Positions 1-15,000 of a stretch of DNA of 64,000 nucleotides are shown in pieces. The notes beneath the pieces are model-generated. The model was given only the letters and a program-made list of their open reading frames with translations. It was not told the DNA's origin and did not search any database. This DNA comes from Haliclona indistincta (taxonomy: Eukaryota; Porifera; Demospongiae; Haplosclerida; Chalinidae): positions 3,267,152-3,331,151 of the forward strand of contig OZ024784.1 in the NCBI GenBank assembly GCA_964017065.1, in the 5' to 3' direction. How positions within the stretch are numbered: the first letter of the stretch is position 1; each line of letters begins with the position of its first letter. The position numbers were made by a program, and so were the translations under genes.

Positions 1-3000
1 GCTCTCCCACTCATCTCTGCCTCTAGCTAGTCTGAGATGGGTTAAAAATAATCTCAAACTTCAACTGCAGCACAACTCACTTGACAGCCGCAGAGTGACA
101 CTCATAATGGACTACATTGAAGTGAGAGACAGTAGAGTATCCCTGTGTGTGTGTGGAATAATATTTAAATATGATGTGTCAATGAGAGATGGTCTCACCA
201 TTGTCTTTCTGCTTTTACTCTCAAACTCATCTAGTGTCACTTTCTTAGTGAATGTGTACACTCCAAGGATCTTCTGTGGTTGGTTCTTATAACCTTCTAA
301 ACATATGCAACACTTTAGTCCGGTCTCCTCAACTATATCTCTCTCTAGCTCCTTGAATGGAGACTCTTTTGACATGGTCACCTGACCTTTCTCGTTCACC
401 TAAACAGTATCAAGTCAACATTTCCGCACTGCAACAATCTCAGTGGTTTACCTTCATTCCAAGTTGCTGTAGCTCCTTGTTTCTCATTGCCATTGCTCTG
501 CGCCTCTTCTCTGTTCTAGTTGCTTTCCTAACCTCTTGGATCTATAAGTAAGAAAAAATCAATATTTATTTCACTTGCATGATCATCCCTGTACCTTCTC
601 ATCACAGACAGGATTCTCTCTCAGTCTCTCCAGAAGGTTCTCTGCGAGGGTACCAATCCTCTCGGCTGATGATACCTGCTCCAGGAGGTGAAACTGCTCT
701 ACCACACTGCATACCATCAGCTGTAGTAGCAGACAACAACCACTGACACACAGTGCAGCTCAATAGAGTAACAATATTGACCTGTGTCTTGGAGTGATGT
801 TGACACAGACCACGCAACATCTTCAAAATATGAGGAAGAGATGGCCGAGATATGAACTCCTTCCACTCAGTAGTGTCTAGTCTTCCTGAGGCACTGAAAT
901 CAGAGATTCATAACCAGTATCAGAGATGTAATGCTACCTACCCCTTGTCAGGTACTTTGGTCTTTATATACTCGAGAGCTGATGGAGTGAGGTTCATTTC
1001 GATAGCTAGATCCTTCAGTTTCTCACCACTAGCATCGTTCTGTGATTATTCAAGTTGATAATGACACACAAGACGACCATTATGTACTCACTCCAATTTC
1101 ATTAGCTACAACACAGAAGCAGTCTAGATACAAGGCATTCTCTGGGTTCTTCTCAGTGTCAAACCTGAAACAAAATCACAAATGATACCTGATTTTAAAA
1201 ACCAACTACTCACTTCTTGAAGTTGAGATACGGAGCAAAGTGTTCTAGTAATACAGTCATATTGCGAGGATCACCAAATGTCAGGAATGGAATAATGTGC
1301 ATGAGTCCCTCACGTACGTCTAGGTTGGATTGCTGCAATCGCAAAAGTAGAGTATACTTCACTGTGCACTACAAGCACTTACCACAAATGGAGACTCTAT
1401 GTGACTTAGCAACGCCTGTAGTGTGCTCTCTTCCTCTTCCTCCTCTTCTTCTTCTTTGTCACCATCAATGCTATTAACCTGCACAGTTAAACTGTCTCAC
1501 CCATTCTTATATTGAATGATAAGTGTACTTACCTCTTCACTGATAGACCTAGCAACCACTTGTTGCTGACTGCTGGCTTCATGTAGGATAGCCTCAGTGA
1601 CAGATAGAACCTGCTGTGCTACTAATGCTCCCAGTCCATTGCTCTCCTGTTGTTCATACTTGAGAGCGAGGTTGAGTATAGCCAGTAGAGTGTTTAGTGT
1701 GTTCAGATGAGGACGCATCAAGTACTGCCTGTTCACCTGAAGAAATCAATGGAGGTTGCCTAGAATGTCACTTCGAGAGTACCTTTAGCTTGACACAAAA
1801 GCCGAGCAGTTTAAGAGCTGCTGCTAGCAACTCGTGACTACGAACAAAGTCTCTAACATGAGCCAGTCTGTTCAAGATGGCCTCTAGCCCACCACAGTCA
1901 CTGAGTATAGCTGCCATTTTAAACACCTCTTCCTCATCAATATCTTCTCCTTTACCATCACTCAACTGCTCTACCATGTCCTCAGTAGCATCACCAAGCA
2001 ATCCTAGGGAAAGGACAAGATCAGGTGTGCCTACCCATCTGCACACAAACTCACCTCTCATGCGATAGACAACCTTCATGCATTCTCCATGCTGTGACAA
2101 AGAGAGAAATTCAACAACACAGCATAGCATACAGAAGGCTCACATTCGGTTGAGCACACCATATCTTCTTGTACACCTGTTTGACAGGCAGATCCAGACT
2201 AATGATCTTATTACACACTAACAGCTCCATTCCTGTATCATCCTCAAGCAGCGCCACTAACTCACAGTCTACAAGGAAATTAGATAGAGTGAGCAAAAAG
2301 CATCTCTTTTCTCCTCACCAGTGCAGATCTTGTTCTTGATGTCCCTCATGAGCGGGCCTAGTCCAGGGTCACGGGATCGATACGGGTTACCCTGCATCCT
2401 GCCCTGTAGAAATTCCTCTTGCTGGGGATCCTTATCCAATGACATGTAGAACTCGCCAACATCCTCTTCCTCCTAAACCGGAACATTTGTACATGAATTA
2501 CATAGTGTAGTATGAAGATGTTGCTCTATGCTTTTCACTTCAAGTGCTCACAGGATGAATAATGTTGCAGAGTCTCTCTATCACAAATATTGGAGTGACC
2601 ATGTCGCTGCGTGGGAATCCTTTCAGAGTATCTACACACACTGTCATGAACTCCATGCTCTCCTCCTTGGTCCCAGTAGTGAGTGCCTCTAGCATCTGTA
2701 GCAGTAACTCCTGACACTCGTCAATCTTCTTGGTACGTTGGACTACCAGTCTGAGAGAGTCCACAGTCAAGTTGAGTAAGATTGTGTGCTATTACTTACC
2801 TCTTGAGTGAGAGGTATCCATTGAGCACAGTCCCCACCAGTTGGCTCTTGTACTGCTGCTTGATAAGATCAACTTGAAGGAATGATTGCAGCAGAGCTGG
2901 ATAACATAGGAAGACATAAAGGTGAGATACAATGCCAGATGCCTTACCTGTCAACATCTTCAGAGCATATCCTTGGGACAGGTCAGAGTTGAGAGTAGAC

Positions 3001-6000
3001 TCCTCCAGGTGCTGAAGGTGATCTATCTCCTGCACAGCAGTATAGTACAATGACACAGCAAACACATTGTTCAAACCAACCTTTCCTATGAGGATTGCAA
3101 CTTGGTGAAGGAGACCAGTCTGAGAGAGGTAGATCTTCCATTGTCCATCAGCATCTTCTGTGAGCTTACGGAACAAGTCCAAGAACTCATGAGCAGCTTC
3201 ACCTGCTACTCCTACTTCACCAAGAAAACTGAAGAAATAGGAACATAGACACTTGACACTATCTCATCATGGCACTAACCTGCTGAGCAGGTCCAGTATT
3301 TGTTGCTGTCGAGTGTCTCCCTTACAGAGACTATACACCATGTCGCACATTGTCTTCCTAATGGCTCTGCTGGATGGATTGAACAGCATACGGCGTAGCC
3401 ATGACACCTGGTGTAGAATGTTCTCCGGAACTACAACAGAGACTGCAGAGAAGTACAATGATCAGCTCTACACAAGGAGCCCACCAACGTTGTGCGCAAA
3501 AAAAACGTATAAACTCAAAAAAGTTATTTGTGCAATGCACTGAGAGCAGAATTTAAGTTGTATGCTCCTTGGTATTATAAGCTCTTGTTCACAAGCACAC
3601 ATACCTTTAGGCTTGATAGTCTTGCTCTTCCATATCTGGCTGTATTTCTTTGCTAACTTGAACTGTTTAGGGTCCATGTCGGAGGAAGGTTGTCTATCAC
3701 CAACTACACAATAAGAAAACAGTAAAGATTCAGAGTGAGAGAAAGAAGTATCTCTTTACCTTCATCCAAAACTTTTTTCTTCCATTGATCAAAACCAACA
3801 GCAGGGTCACCCTTGAGCCAATCATTCACCTTAGTGTGTATGGAGGATGGGATGAGAGAGAAACTGCTCAGCTCTAGAGTGGTCTTATCCTACAAGGGAC
3901 AAAGAGAGTGAGGAGAAACCAACTAAGACAAACGTGTTACCTTGTTCTCAGCTGTGGTAGGAGACTGAGGGTTAATCAGAGTCTGCAGCAATCTGAGGCA
4001 AGGCATGGTGACTGCTGCCATGACTACTGGGCTCTTGTGAGACCGGGCATTGCTGAACAGAGATATGACTGAAGGGAAAGGAAAAAACTCGACAATAGCA
4101 CAGGTCCTATAGTAGCAGTCCTGCACCTGTCCTAAGTCGCTGTTCCCAACAGGAATCCTGCATACTGACTGATGCTGACAACAGCTGCACCTCCGGTTGA
4201 ACAGCTGAGGCAAGGTTAGGAGCAGTGCGAGGCTGTTTGATGTGCTCCATGATACGTTGCTCAATAAACTGGTTCAGCTCACACGTGGCAGTGGGGTTGT
4301 CTCTGTACTAACAATAGCAACAGCCCAACACACTAGATGACCACATACCTGCTGAGTTGACACAGTAGGCCTTGTACGTCTTTCTGCATCTGTGATATCC
4401 CACTGTGCAGGTTGAACTCAACCAGCTCATGTATTAGATTCTAATACAAAAATCATTAACAGTTCACTTTAAAATGTACCGAGGCCGAGTACCTGTTTGA
4501 CAACTAGCTCTCTGGTTCGCTGTCTGAATGCTAGTGCCTTGAGCAATGTAATGCAATGCTCTAGAGTAGCTGAGGCACAGCTGAAGCAATGGCTGCCTTC
4601 AAGTTTAGAAGGAGCAGGAAGGCTTTCAGGTTGAGGGGTGACAGGAGTGGCGGGTTCACTGGTAAGGGACGCTGTGTTGCCTCCATGAGCTGAACTGGAT
4701 CGGAGCTTCTTCATATCATAATTTACCAGCTCTCTGCGTGAGGCCAGGACACCCTAAATAGAACGATAAGTTCTAACCTGTAACAGCAAACTGAATGTTA
4801 CCTGTATGGTCTTGCTCAGTTCCTGATAGGACGTCTTGCAGTTCTGACAGTACAATTGAGCCAGCACTTGAATGGCTCTATTGACACCACTATCATTTGA
4901 CAGGGAGGAAGAACCCTGGAGAGAGAACGAGGGAGACATGAGCAGAAGAAATGAAGAGCTTACCCCTCTGATGGTAGCTCCACTGGCTAGAGCTACTAAC
5001 AAGTGATCAAGATCATTCCTCTGTGTCACTAGCTGCTTATAGACACCATCAGCCTTCTCCAGTAATTGATTGATATTGGACAGCGTCTGAACAAGCACCC
5101 CGCATATTGTCTATATCAATGCACCCCGTATATTGTCTATTAGAGAGCTGACCTTTTGGCGATCTTCTTCACTGTCCACTGGATCAACAGCAGAGCATGA
5201 CCTGACCTCGGCTATCAACTCAAATCTAGCGTACTTGCTGAAACCACACGAGTTGCAGAGGAATGGATCTCTCTCATCATAGTTGATGGCTCTGCACTTG
5301 TGGCACTGGTGGACATTCTCACCGCACGACCCACATACTCCAGGATGAGCAGGTACAGCTGCATTGCAACGAGGACACTGCAGCACCTCTGACATGCCCT
5401 GTGAGAGAATAACATGATCAGCATATCACAGCAGCAAAGTACAGAGAGTACCTGAGCATTATCATAAAAGTCTGAATATTCAACGATGATGTTTCGAGCC
5501 ACAATTGGTAGAGGAAATTCCACTTTCAGCTCAGACTGAGCAGGTTGGAGGGTACAGCTATGAGCCTTCAACCACAGGCTACGTCTGAACAGGGAGAACA
5601 TTAAGGCAGGTTACATTCAATGGACATACTTGTTTTTCAGTTCAATGACGTTCTGTACAGTTCTACTGCTGTAGTAAATATTGACTGTACGGATCTGCAG
5701 TGGAGTGGAATACAGGCCAGTGGAGAATCTTTCACTCACCATTTTGCTCCTTCTAATCTCAGTGATACGGATGTTGAGATGAGCAAACATGTGAGCTCCC
5801 ACTAACTTAACAAACACAGTGTTTGGACTGTAGCGAACTTCTGATTTGATAGAATACAGCTTTGTGTTCTGTGTGTAGAGTTGTACTATAGTATCTCTGT
5901 GTCATGACAGGTTTACTAACCGTGTAAGGAATCTCAGGTTCATTGCACACTAGACAAGGCTCGCTCTCCAAATAGTACCCATCAAAGTCCACCAAGGAAG

Positions 6001-9000
6001 CAAGTTGACTGTACACGTGAGCATTAGGATGAGAGGCAACTTTTGAGTTCTGTTTTCTGAGCAGTCGAATAGCCTGCTCTGAGACAACTTGACACACAGC
6101 CTCTTGTTCCAGTAGCTCAGGCGTGCTGATGGTACAGTAACCCAGCAAATCCACAAACTGAGAGGCTCTGCGACCATAGCTGGGTATGTCGTTCCATAGC
6201 TGCCAGAACAGCTGTACCAAACGCACTTGCTCACCAGATGAGTACCTGAGAGAAGGGTGGTAGTATTATAAATGTAGTGGTCACACCTGTGGTGTTGTTG
6301 TACCTGTACAGGCAGTGCAGGAAGGCATGAGCTTGCCAGCGGACAGACGATGAATTACTTTGAAGCAAAAAGCAACGAATAAACTTAACTAGAGTGTTCT
6401 CGTCAAAACTCTTCAGAAGATGACATGCGAGTTCTTGACAACGTTGTTCCGTCTCAGGTGACACTTCAGGTGTCTTATTTTCCTTTTCTTTTCCTTTGTC
6501 TCCAGATTTACCATCCCCATCCTTCTTAGACTCTTTCTCTGTACGATGTGTGCCCGAGACAGCTGCATGAAGCAACTGCAGTAGCCTGGGAGCCAGACCA
6601 TCATCAAGAACAAAACTGATGTGAAACAGGAATGGTAGAGTGTCTGGAGGATAAATAGTGAGCAAAGTACAGCACCAAGTGATATTCTTACTCCTTTCAT
6701 CCAAGCAGAATAATTGCCAGTTGGCAGTCCTCAAACTGGCGATTTCATCACACACTTTCAGCTGATCAACCTAGAGTGAGGCACATAAATAACACTGTAT
6801 AAAGCGAAATTCTAAACATACCAGAGTGAGGAGTGTGTTGTATGAGAGATGAAGAGGAGTGGTGTCTGATATGGTCAGATTGTATCCTGCGCCTAAGACC
6901 ACAGCTCTGTGAAGAGGCAACATGATGAATCCAGGATGAGCAATCAAGTACAAGCCCTACCTGATCTTGGTGAGGTAGGTTTTCAGAATGTGTTTGTCTC
7001 GCACAAGGCGGTACTTCTCTTTGGACCCACACAGGTACACCAACACCTGTACATAAGATGAAGGGACGTCTGGACAATTAGTGCAGCACTACAATACCTT
7101 TCTGACTTGCTTCTTCCCTGGTCCAGAGTTTTTAGCAACCATAAAATACTGAGCACACAGGTAGACGTGGGAACACTACAATAATTGAGATACATACCTC
7201 ACAGAGAGTCTCAATCCATTCCTCACCAAACTCAAGTGCTGGTTTCAGTTCTGTCTTCTCACTGAATTTCTTCAGCTAGACAAATCAACAATACAACATG
7301 TTCACATATTATAGAGCACCCATGACACACCTGGCAAGGTAGTGCCAGCACAATGTCAGCCAGAAGAGTGGTATAAGCCTCAAACACATCACTGGAGTGG
7401 CTCTTGACGTACTGATCCTGAAAGAAAGGTCCCATATCTACCAACTGCACCTGTGACTGAGGCTTGAGCAGTTTACCACCTTGCATTGGAAGAGGAGCAG
7501 CCTGAAGGAATGGAGATAACAATGGTGGAGTGAAGAGAAAGAAGATACCTCCTGGTTGTCAAAAGCAACTGATGATGATGACACAAGAGCCTTGAGCACT
7601 CTGAGACAGAACTGCATGCACTGCGAGTTACACAGTAGAGTGCGAGCAGTGGTGAACCACAGCATGTGGGCAGTAGAGGGATGCTGCAGAGACACAGGTA
7701 CAACCAATGCAACCCAGTAGTACCACCGCACCTTGCTCTTGCCTCCTTGACTCTTGCCCTTTCGTCCACTCATGAGAATATTGAGAAATCTAAGCATCAA
7801 CAGACACAGCTCAGACTTGTTGCTTCGTTGGATAATACTAGTCACGTCCTCGCCCGACAGGTCTAAATGGCTTAAAAACTGGCTCAACAAAGCAATGTGA
7901 GCCTGGTTGTCTCTGTGGGTGCATTTCAGAGTGTTCGTGAGAGAAAGTATCAGCTGTGAACAGAACGGAGATAATATTGTGTAAAGTAGTGTTGCACAGT
8001 AATATACCTGCATGTAGGGTATTGCTCTGGCTCCGCCCACTTCCTCTACTGTATGAACATGATCCAACAGACTGGACAACAGTTGTAGTCGCAGATCATG
8101 TGACCTGACGCCTCTTGATCCAGCCCTTTCCCTGGTCTCCTCTTCTTCCTCCTCGTCTCCCTTTGCTAAACGTTCCGAGAGGCTAGCCAGGAAACTGGCA
8201 TCTTCTACTTCTATGGAAATAATCATCAACCTTATTATATTTCATAAGCTAGTGCAAGTACCAGGCTCATCCTCTCCACTGCTATCATTCGCCATCTCCA
8301 ACTCTGAGTTTACCTCCTGGCCTCCCCTCTCCTCCTTCTCTTTACAAACAGCCTCTTCATCGCTGCACTGTGGTGTATCTGCATCACGGTGAGCAGCAAG
8401 ATCCTCATATGACGAAGTGAGAGACCGTTCATCAGGATCACCGGCTTCCTCTTCTCCAGCTCCTTCCTCTTCCTCGTCTCCTTCCTCCTCATCTTCTTCG
8501 TCCTGTTCTTCTCCATCATCTTGCTGATCAGGTCCACCATTCTCATGTATTTGTACTGAGACATTACCAGGCAGACCAAGGCTCTGTAAGGCTCCTTGCA
8601 GCACTTGAGCTGCATTAGCACCACCCTAACAAGAGAGAACTATCCTATGCCGGTTCATCCACTAACATATGTGGTACCTCTTGTAGGCTAAGAGCAATGG
8701 CTAGATTCATCATAGCTTCTTCATCAGGAACTAAATTAAGATGAACTAAAGGAGTGATAGTAGCAGATGATCCGGTAACACACATATTGTAGTCTCACCA
8801 TTCAGCAGTTGAGCAAGAGCTGCTGGATTATTGACAATCTCCTGAAAAAAAAATAAAATAAAAATAAGTTAGAATGCTGAGAATAATGGGTGCTCAGTAA
8901 ATGTATCTCAACTGGGTGATGCCGTGAGGATGTGTTGACCATCCAGACAGCGACCGAATGAAGAGAGTTTACTGTGGGCCTCATTTGACCCAACTTGCCA

Positions 9001-12000
9001 CAAGCAAGACAAGCTGAGCTTCGAAGAGGCCGGTAGTGATGTCACCGAGTGCTGACCTGAGGTATCATAGGATGTGGCGGTATTGCTGGCTCTTGTCCCT
9101 CATCTCCTTCTTCCTCCCTGGGCTCATCTGCTGGTTGGGAAGGCTCCACAGCCTGCTGTACCTCACTCTCGCTTTCTTTTTGTTGCGGTTCCTCTTTCTT
9201 CTCTTCGTCAACAGACTTGGTTGAAGTTGACCTGGGCTTGTGGTGAGCTGGTTTGAGCAACTTAGCTAGTGTACGAACACAAGCTTTACTAATGTGGAAA
9301 TTCTGCGGAATAATGATCAACATTCATTATAATTATTACACATCATACTAACCACAGCAGTTAGTAGCCGCACTATATGAGGTACACATGCCGACAAGTG
9401 CTGCTCTGACAGACAAGCAAATGACCACATGATCTCTGTGAGCACACTAACAGTGGTCTCAACAGCGACTAACCCTGTCGAGATAAGATCAATGAAGAAC
9501 GATGAGATAGTGGTTAAACTCACCTACTCCACACACTGGCGCAACAGCTGAACTCTTAGGGCGCTGTTCATAATACCTCCAGAACAACTGATTCAACTGT
9601 TCAATGAACTCTCCAATGGGAACACAACCAGACACACTGCTCTTCTCTACAACAGCTGCTTCTGAAGATTGTGGCGCAGCAGCAGAGGTCACTTCTTGCT
9701 TGAGGGCTGAGTTTAGAGTACATTGTAAATCAGTTTCTATGAGATTAAGATGTTGTGGTCGAGCACGTGTGATGGCTAGGAAGACAAGCAGTAGTCTTTG
9801 AAATTGATCTGGTTCCATGTTCTTGTCATTGAATAGCTGAACAGATTGTGAGAGCAGCAAATGATCCTGCAGTAAGGAAGAACTATGAAACTCAAACAAA
9901 CACAGTCTACTATACCCACCTTGCACAGATGGTAAGAAGTGTCTGTAGCCATTGCAGCAACAAGGAACTTAGTATTGTACTGTAGGCTCTGAGGCATATT
10001 GAGCATGAGAAGAGGAGTTGCTTTCGATATGAGACCAGCGACACTTGTCTTGAGCTAAGTGGGAAGAGGTGAACAGAATACCATATAATACAGATCATCA
10101 GTACCTCTTGTGTGATGGGTGATAGACAGTAGTTACCAACAACAGCAAAAGCATTGCACACCAGCCTGTAACAACATCTTCCCAATGAGTACAACAAGCT
10201 TACCGAGGTACATACCTATCGACTGGACTGAGCGACCTGCTCACAGCAGCCTGCACTACTTCTCCCTCCTCCCGTTTCTCTCCTTTCTGCTCTGCCTTTC
10301 TTCCAGTGGATATAGAGGGGGCAGGAGGATGCTCGGGCCAGCCAAACTCATCTTTATTCTTTGAGTAGACACGAATACAGTCAACCATGTTGATACCTGA
10401 TGGCTCTAGACTAGGACCAACTGAACAACAAGATAAAGAGCAGTGAAGCAGCAAGAGTGTGCTTGCTCACAATTGATTTTGAAGGTTTTGTCTGCTCTAA
10501 GAGACTCCTCACGTGTGAAAGGCATATCAAACCAACGTGCTGATCCAGGGAAACTGACCTGAGAACAAAGAAATTATGAGACAACACAAAATACTGTAGC
10601 TACTCACAGGAATATTCCTCCCGAACACTTCAAAAAAGGAAGGAGCTCTCTCGACAGAGCGACATCCCAGGAGCACTCTCACTCCAACCATCACAGTAGT
10701 GTCACTCTGTTGGTTACACACCTCAACAGTGAACCCACCAGGCTAGGGAGAGAGAGAGAAGGTATGTAGCACAATACATGAGAGCCAGCTGCACCTTGGT
10801 ATTAGCAATGTATAGACCACCAACATTGAATCTATGCTTGATTTGTTCCTTGTGGTAGATGTGTAGAATATCATTACCAAGAAACTGAGAAGAAAGAAAA
10901 TGTGATAAAGAACACGGTACTCATACATTTGTGCAGTGTCCCCTGCTACTGTATGCTGGCGAACACATGACCAATGGGTAGGAGGTCAAAGGTCAACCAG
11001 TACCAAGCAGTAACAGGAGGTATGGCAATGTAACACACCCATGACTCATGCACTCCCAATGTGCAGCGGTAAAGCTGTTGAGGCTACACTCACCGCAAGA
11101 GCAGGCAGAGAGAGAGAAGAGGAGAAACAGGGATTCTGGAATCCTCTCTTTCCCACTCTCCACTCTACCAACTGCTCAATATGGTGATAAATAGCCTCTA
11201 GGAGCGGACTTAAGGAAGTGTGTACAGAATAGAGGAGTAATCTCAATTTATTGCTCACATCAACTTCATTGTTAGACATCCGCTGACAGTGCTCAAAGAA
11301 GTCCACAGGAAACTTCGGAGCACCACCTCTTTTCTGAAATGAGGATACTTTAGTCATCGAGTGAGCATTGAGGCAGGCAAGAGGAGAGGAGGGCTGGAAC
11401 TGCTGCTGTAGCCAGTAGAGGATGCTGTCAGCACTACCGGTCAGGTGTATACGCAGACTACCATCCTCACACAACAATATCATTGTAGTACGATGCTGAG
11501 AGGGCTAAAACAAGAATAGAAGACGTCATCCAGATACACACTCACAGATTCTCCAGGAGAAGTGGGTTGTCTGACGACCACAAAGCCTTGAATTTTGCTC
11601 TTAGCTGGAAGAGGCTTGAGTTCGTGCACCTGAAGCACCTCCGGGCGAACAAGAAGGACGACAGGATTGTTGCTCTGAGTAAGAGCACACACTATTCCAG
11701 GGTGTTGAGACACCTCGGACCACTGGACTAGAGCAGACTGGCCAGATGAAGACTTGTCTCCTCCATTGCTGAGAGAAGAGGAGTGAGAACAAGAGGTGAG
11801 AAGAAGTGAAGAGTGTCATACTTTTTGAGAGATATTTCAAAAGCCATCTTGGTCATTGACAAGTCATCACTAATGCTTGCCATATAAGATTTCCCTGTAA
11901 AATAATTATTACAGAGTGTTACTGACAGATTAATGCACACACCATTCTGGTAGCTGAAGAAGAGCATCTTTAGAGCATGTGAGTAGTAAACTGATGCTCC

Positions 12001-15000
12001 ACCATCGCACACTTTATCATCCTTTGTCTAAAATCCAAACACACTAATCGTACTACAAGTCGTAATGCTGGTGGTAACTGACGGTTATGTTAGAATGGTG
12101 TACAGTGAACTCCAAAGTGAAGTAGACAGGTCCCTCTGACGCACTGAACTCGGAAGAAATAGGATGGAAGAAGATGTGACCCGAAGTAGTCATGACAGCA
12201 ACTAGCTTGGCCTATAATAAGGGAGGCTATCAACACCAGCTGGTATGTTCCCTCCATTACTCACATTATCCACTACCAATATACAAGCATCTTTGATCTT
12301 CCCACTACACACTATGTAGTAGTAGGACGGGCTAATGGCATCCAACGACAGGTCGTACATTTTGACAAATGTGTCGGTGACTAAAGCAATCTCTGTTTGT
12401 GATCCCGGTACCCACATTGCCTGCAGCAGTGATAAGTATTACAGAGACTGATTGCATCGTGTGCAGTACCTTGACAATATAGCCAGAAGTGTCTACAGAA
12501 GGATGGAGTAGCAGCCGGTCGGATACTTGACCTTGTGGGCTGACAGTGAGTACCACACACTCCTGTAATGAGTACACTAAAGAGATGCTTCATGCACTGA
12601 CACACTCACCCTTAGACCACACACAGCAAAGTGCTGCTCACTGCATGGGTTACTGCAGACAGATAGCACAGTGAACGGCACTGTAGTGGTACTCAGACGC
12701 TGAGTAAAAAGGAGAAATTTTCTGTTATTTGTGTAGCAAGTCATAGTGTCAATGTGTGGATGTTTCGGAGCTCTCACAGCTACACGAGTCAACCATACGC
12801 AACTGGTCGCTCACACAGTGGGAGTACGGAGAAAAACCAGAACTACTCTCCCTGTGTTATTCATATCGCTACAGTAGAGTGCTGCCATAGCAACATTAAC
12901 TACACAGGACTAAATATAAAAACCCTGACTAGCTACGTAAAATCATCAAATTTTACATAATTTGCGTCAATGTGCGGATGTTTCGGAGCTCCCACAGTTA
13001 CAAGGAGCACAACTGGTCGCTCACACACAGTGGGAGTACGGAGAAAAACCAGAACTACTGTACCTGTGTTATTCATGTCACTACAGTAGAGTGCTGTCAT
13101 AGCAACATAAGTTACACAGAGCAAATGACACATTGTTAAATGTATAAAGCTGCTTACAATGAGTGTTAGCTTGCGTCTGTTGGAGTCTGCTTGTTTGAGC
13201 AAAGAAGAGAGTTGAAGAATAGTCAACTGAGGGGAGACAAAGACAACAGGGAGAGACAGATCAAAACAGTGTACATAAACCAAGGTCATAATTTACCTTT
13301 CCCTTGTCATGGCTGACCACTAGGTGCTGTTTTTGACCTCTGGAGGAGGAGAGACAGCACATGGCTGACCTCCTGACAGCACCACTGCTCATCAGCAGTC
13401 TCAGGGCTTGGTTCTGATCACCTGACAGGTTCATCCTCACATTCTCCAGTGCTCCCTCTTGACAACCAACAGATGTGCTCTATGGAAAATGAACACAGAA
13501 TGTTAGGTTGTTGACTTTACACTATAAAATGTTAAAACGTGAAATTCGAACTATTCCTCATTACCATGAGGTGATCAACACGCTCGGTCTTCTTCTCTTT
13601 GGTGTGGAGGTTCCTCAGGGCAGTGAGTGCTAGGGCTGCCCCTCCTCCCGACTGCTCCTCCTTGGATGAGACCACATTGGGCAGCACCTCACTGACGACC
13701 TCCAACACACGACCAACTATCAGAGATGAGGAATCCTGCAAGAAATAGAGATTAGCTGGTAATTCAATATCGACAATTTATCTCTCACCAAAAATTCTTT
13801 CAGCTTAAACTTGTAACCCTGGAAAGTAAAAAAATGATTTATAGGCAGTTGGCTAACAGTAAGCTATACAACAATTCCTGGACACAATGCTCTTTATGGC
13901 AGCCTGTGTGCAATTCACAAGTTCTTGTCTGAATAACCATAGAATAACTGACCTATCCGGCGCTCGTGAGGGCTTAGAATAAAACATTATCTGGACATCC
14001 ACCGCCATTACAGCGAACGAAATCTTGGTTACAAATAGCGCAAAGTTCATGATTCCAGACATGTTCTTAGGCTGCGCGATCGCGGCTGTTAGAACTTATC
14101 CACGTGGTAGACCCATTATGACACGTGGTACAATCTAATTAGCGCGCACCGTGAGCCTGAGCAAGTCTTAACTTATTACTCTACTTGAGGTATTCCTGAT
14201 TTACCATCATGAGTGTAACTGACCTCTATAAGTTTAGACAGTTTTTGTATAGATGTTGTAGGAAAAGATAAAGCTGATGATGAAGTGTGGTCACCATGTT
14301 TCTTCTTCGAGTCCGACTTCTTCGATTTAGAACTAAGCAAAGAAATAGAACGATCAATAACCTCATGTGCAATACTCTTATTTACCGTTCTTTTCTTCTC
14401 TTTATCCTTCTCTTTCTTTTCTCTTCAAACGGGGCTCCATCACTAGGCACTGGTGAACCTCCTCTACTGTCTCCACCTTCTGACTTGCCTCCTGTACGCT
14501 TCACTAGTGCCTGTGAGTGCGATACTGCCTGCTCAGTGTGAAGTGACTATGTACCTTGCAGCTGCCATCATCCTTGACACCACAGTCACAGAAAAATGAC
14601 CCATACTTAGAGTACGTGACGTCATGATCCTAATATCAAATACACAGACAACATGAGATAACTGGTCATTCAGAAGTTTTATTCTACCAACCTTGTGACA
14701 CACTTTAACACACACACTGCAGCATCCAGTTCCATCAATGAGCTTGCACGTGTGACAGTGGTACCAGTGCTGGTTACGGAACTCTCTTCTCGTCTCAGTG
14801 AACGTACACAGCTGTTCATTGAGCCCTTCGTCATCCTATGGAGAGAGAAGAGTGAGCACACACACACACACACACACACACACTATGTGACTCACTGTAT
14901 CAGACTGATATTCCTCTACTACTTCTTCCTCATCATCACCATCAGCATCACCCTCCTATAGAACATGAATGAAAGTGACATGTGTTTTGTGCAAGTCACT

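Noticed and set aside
13853..14290. Split of UBR4 into two separate genes near 14.06 kb
   Set aside because: The small exon at 14230-14320 and the exons either side keep the human UBR4 order from the UBR box to the [11 protein letters not shown] region, so one gene is the simpler reading.
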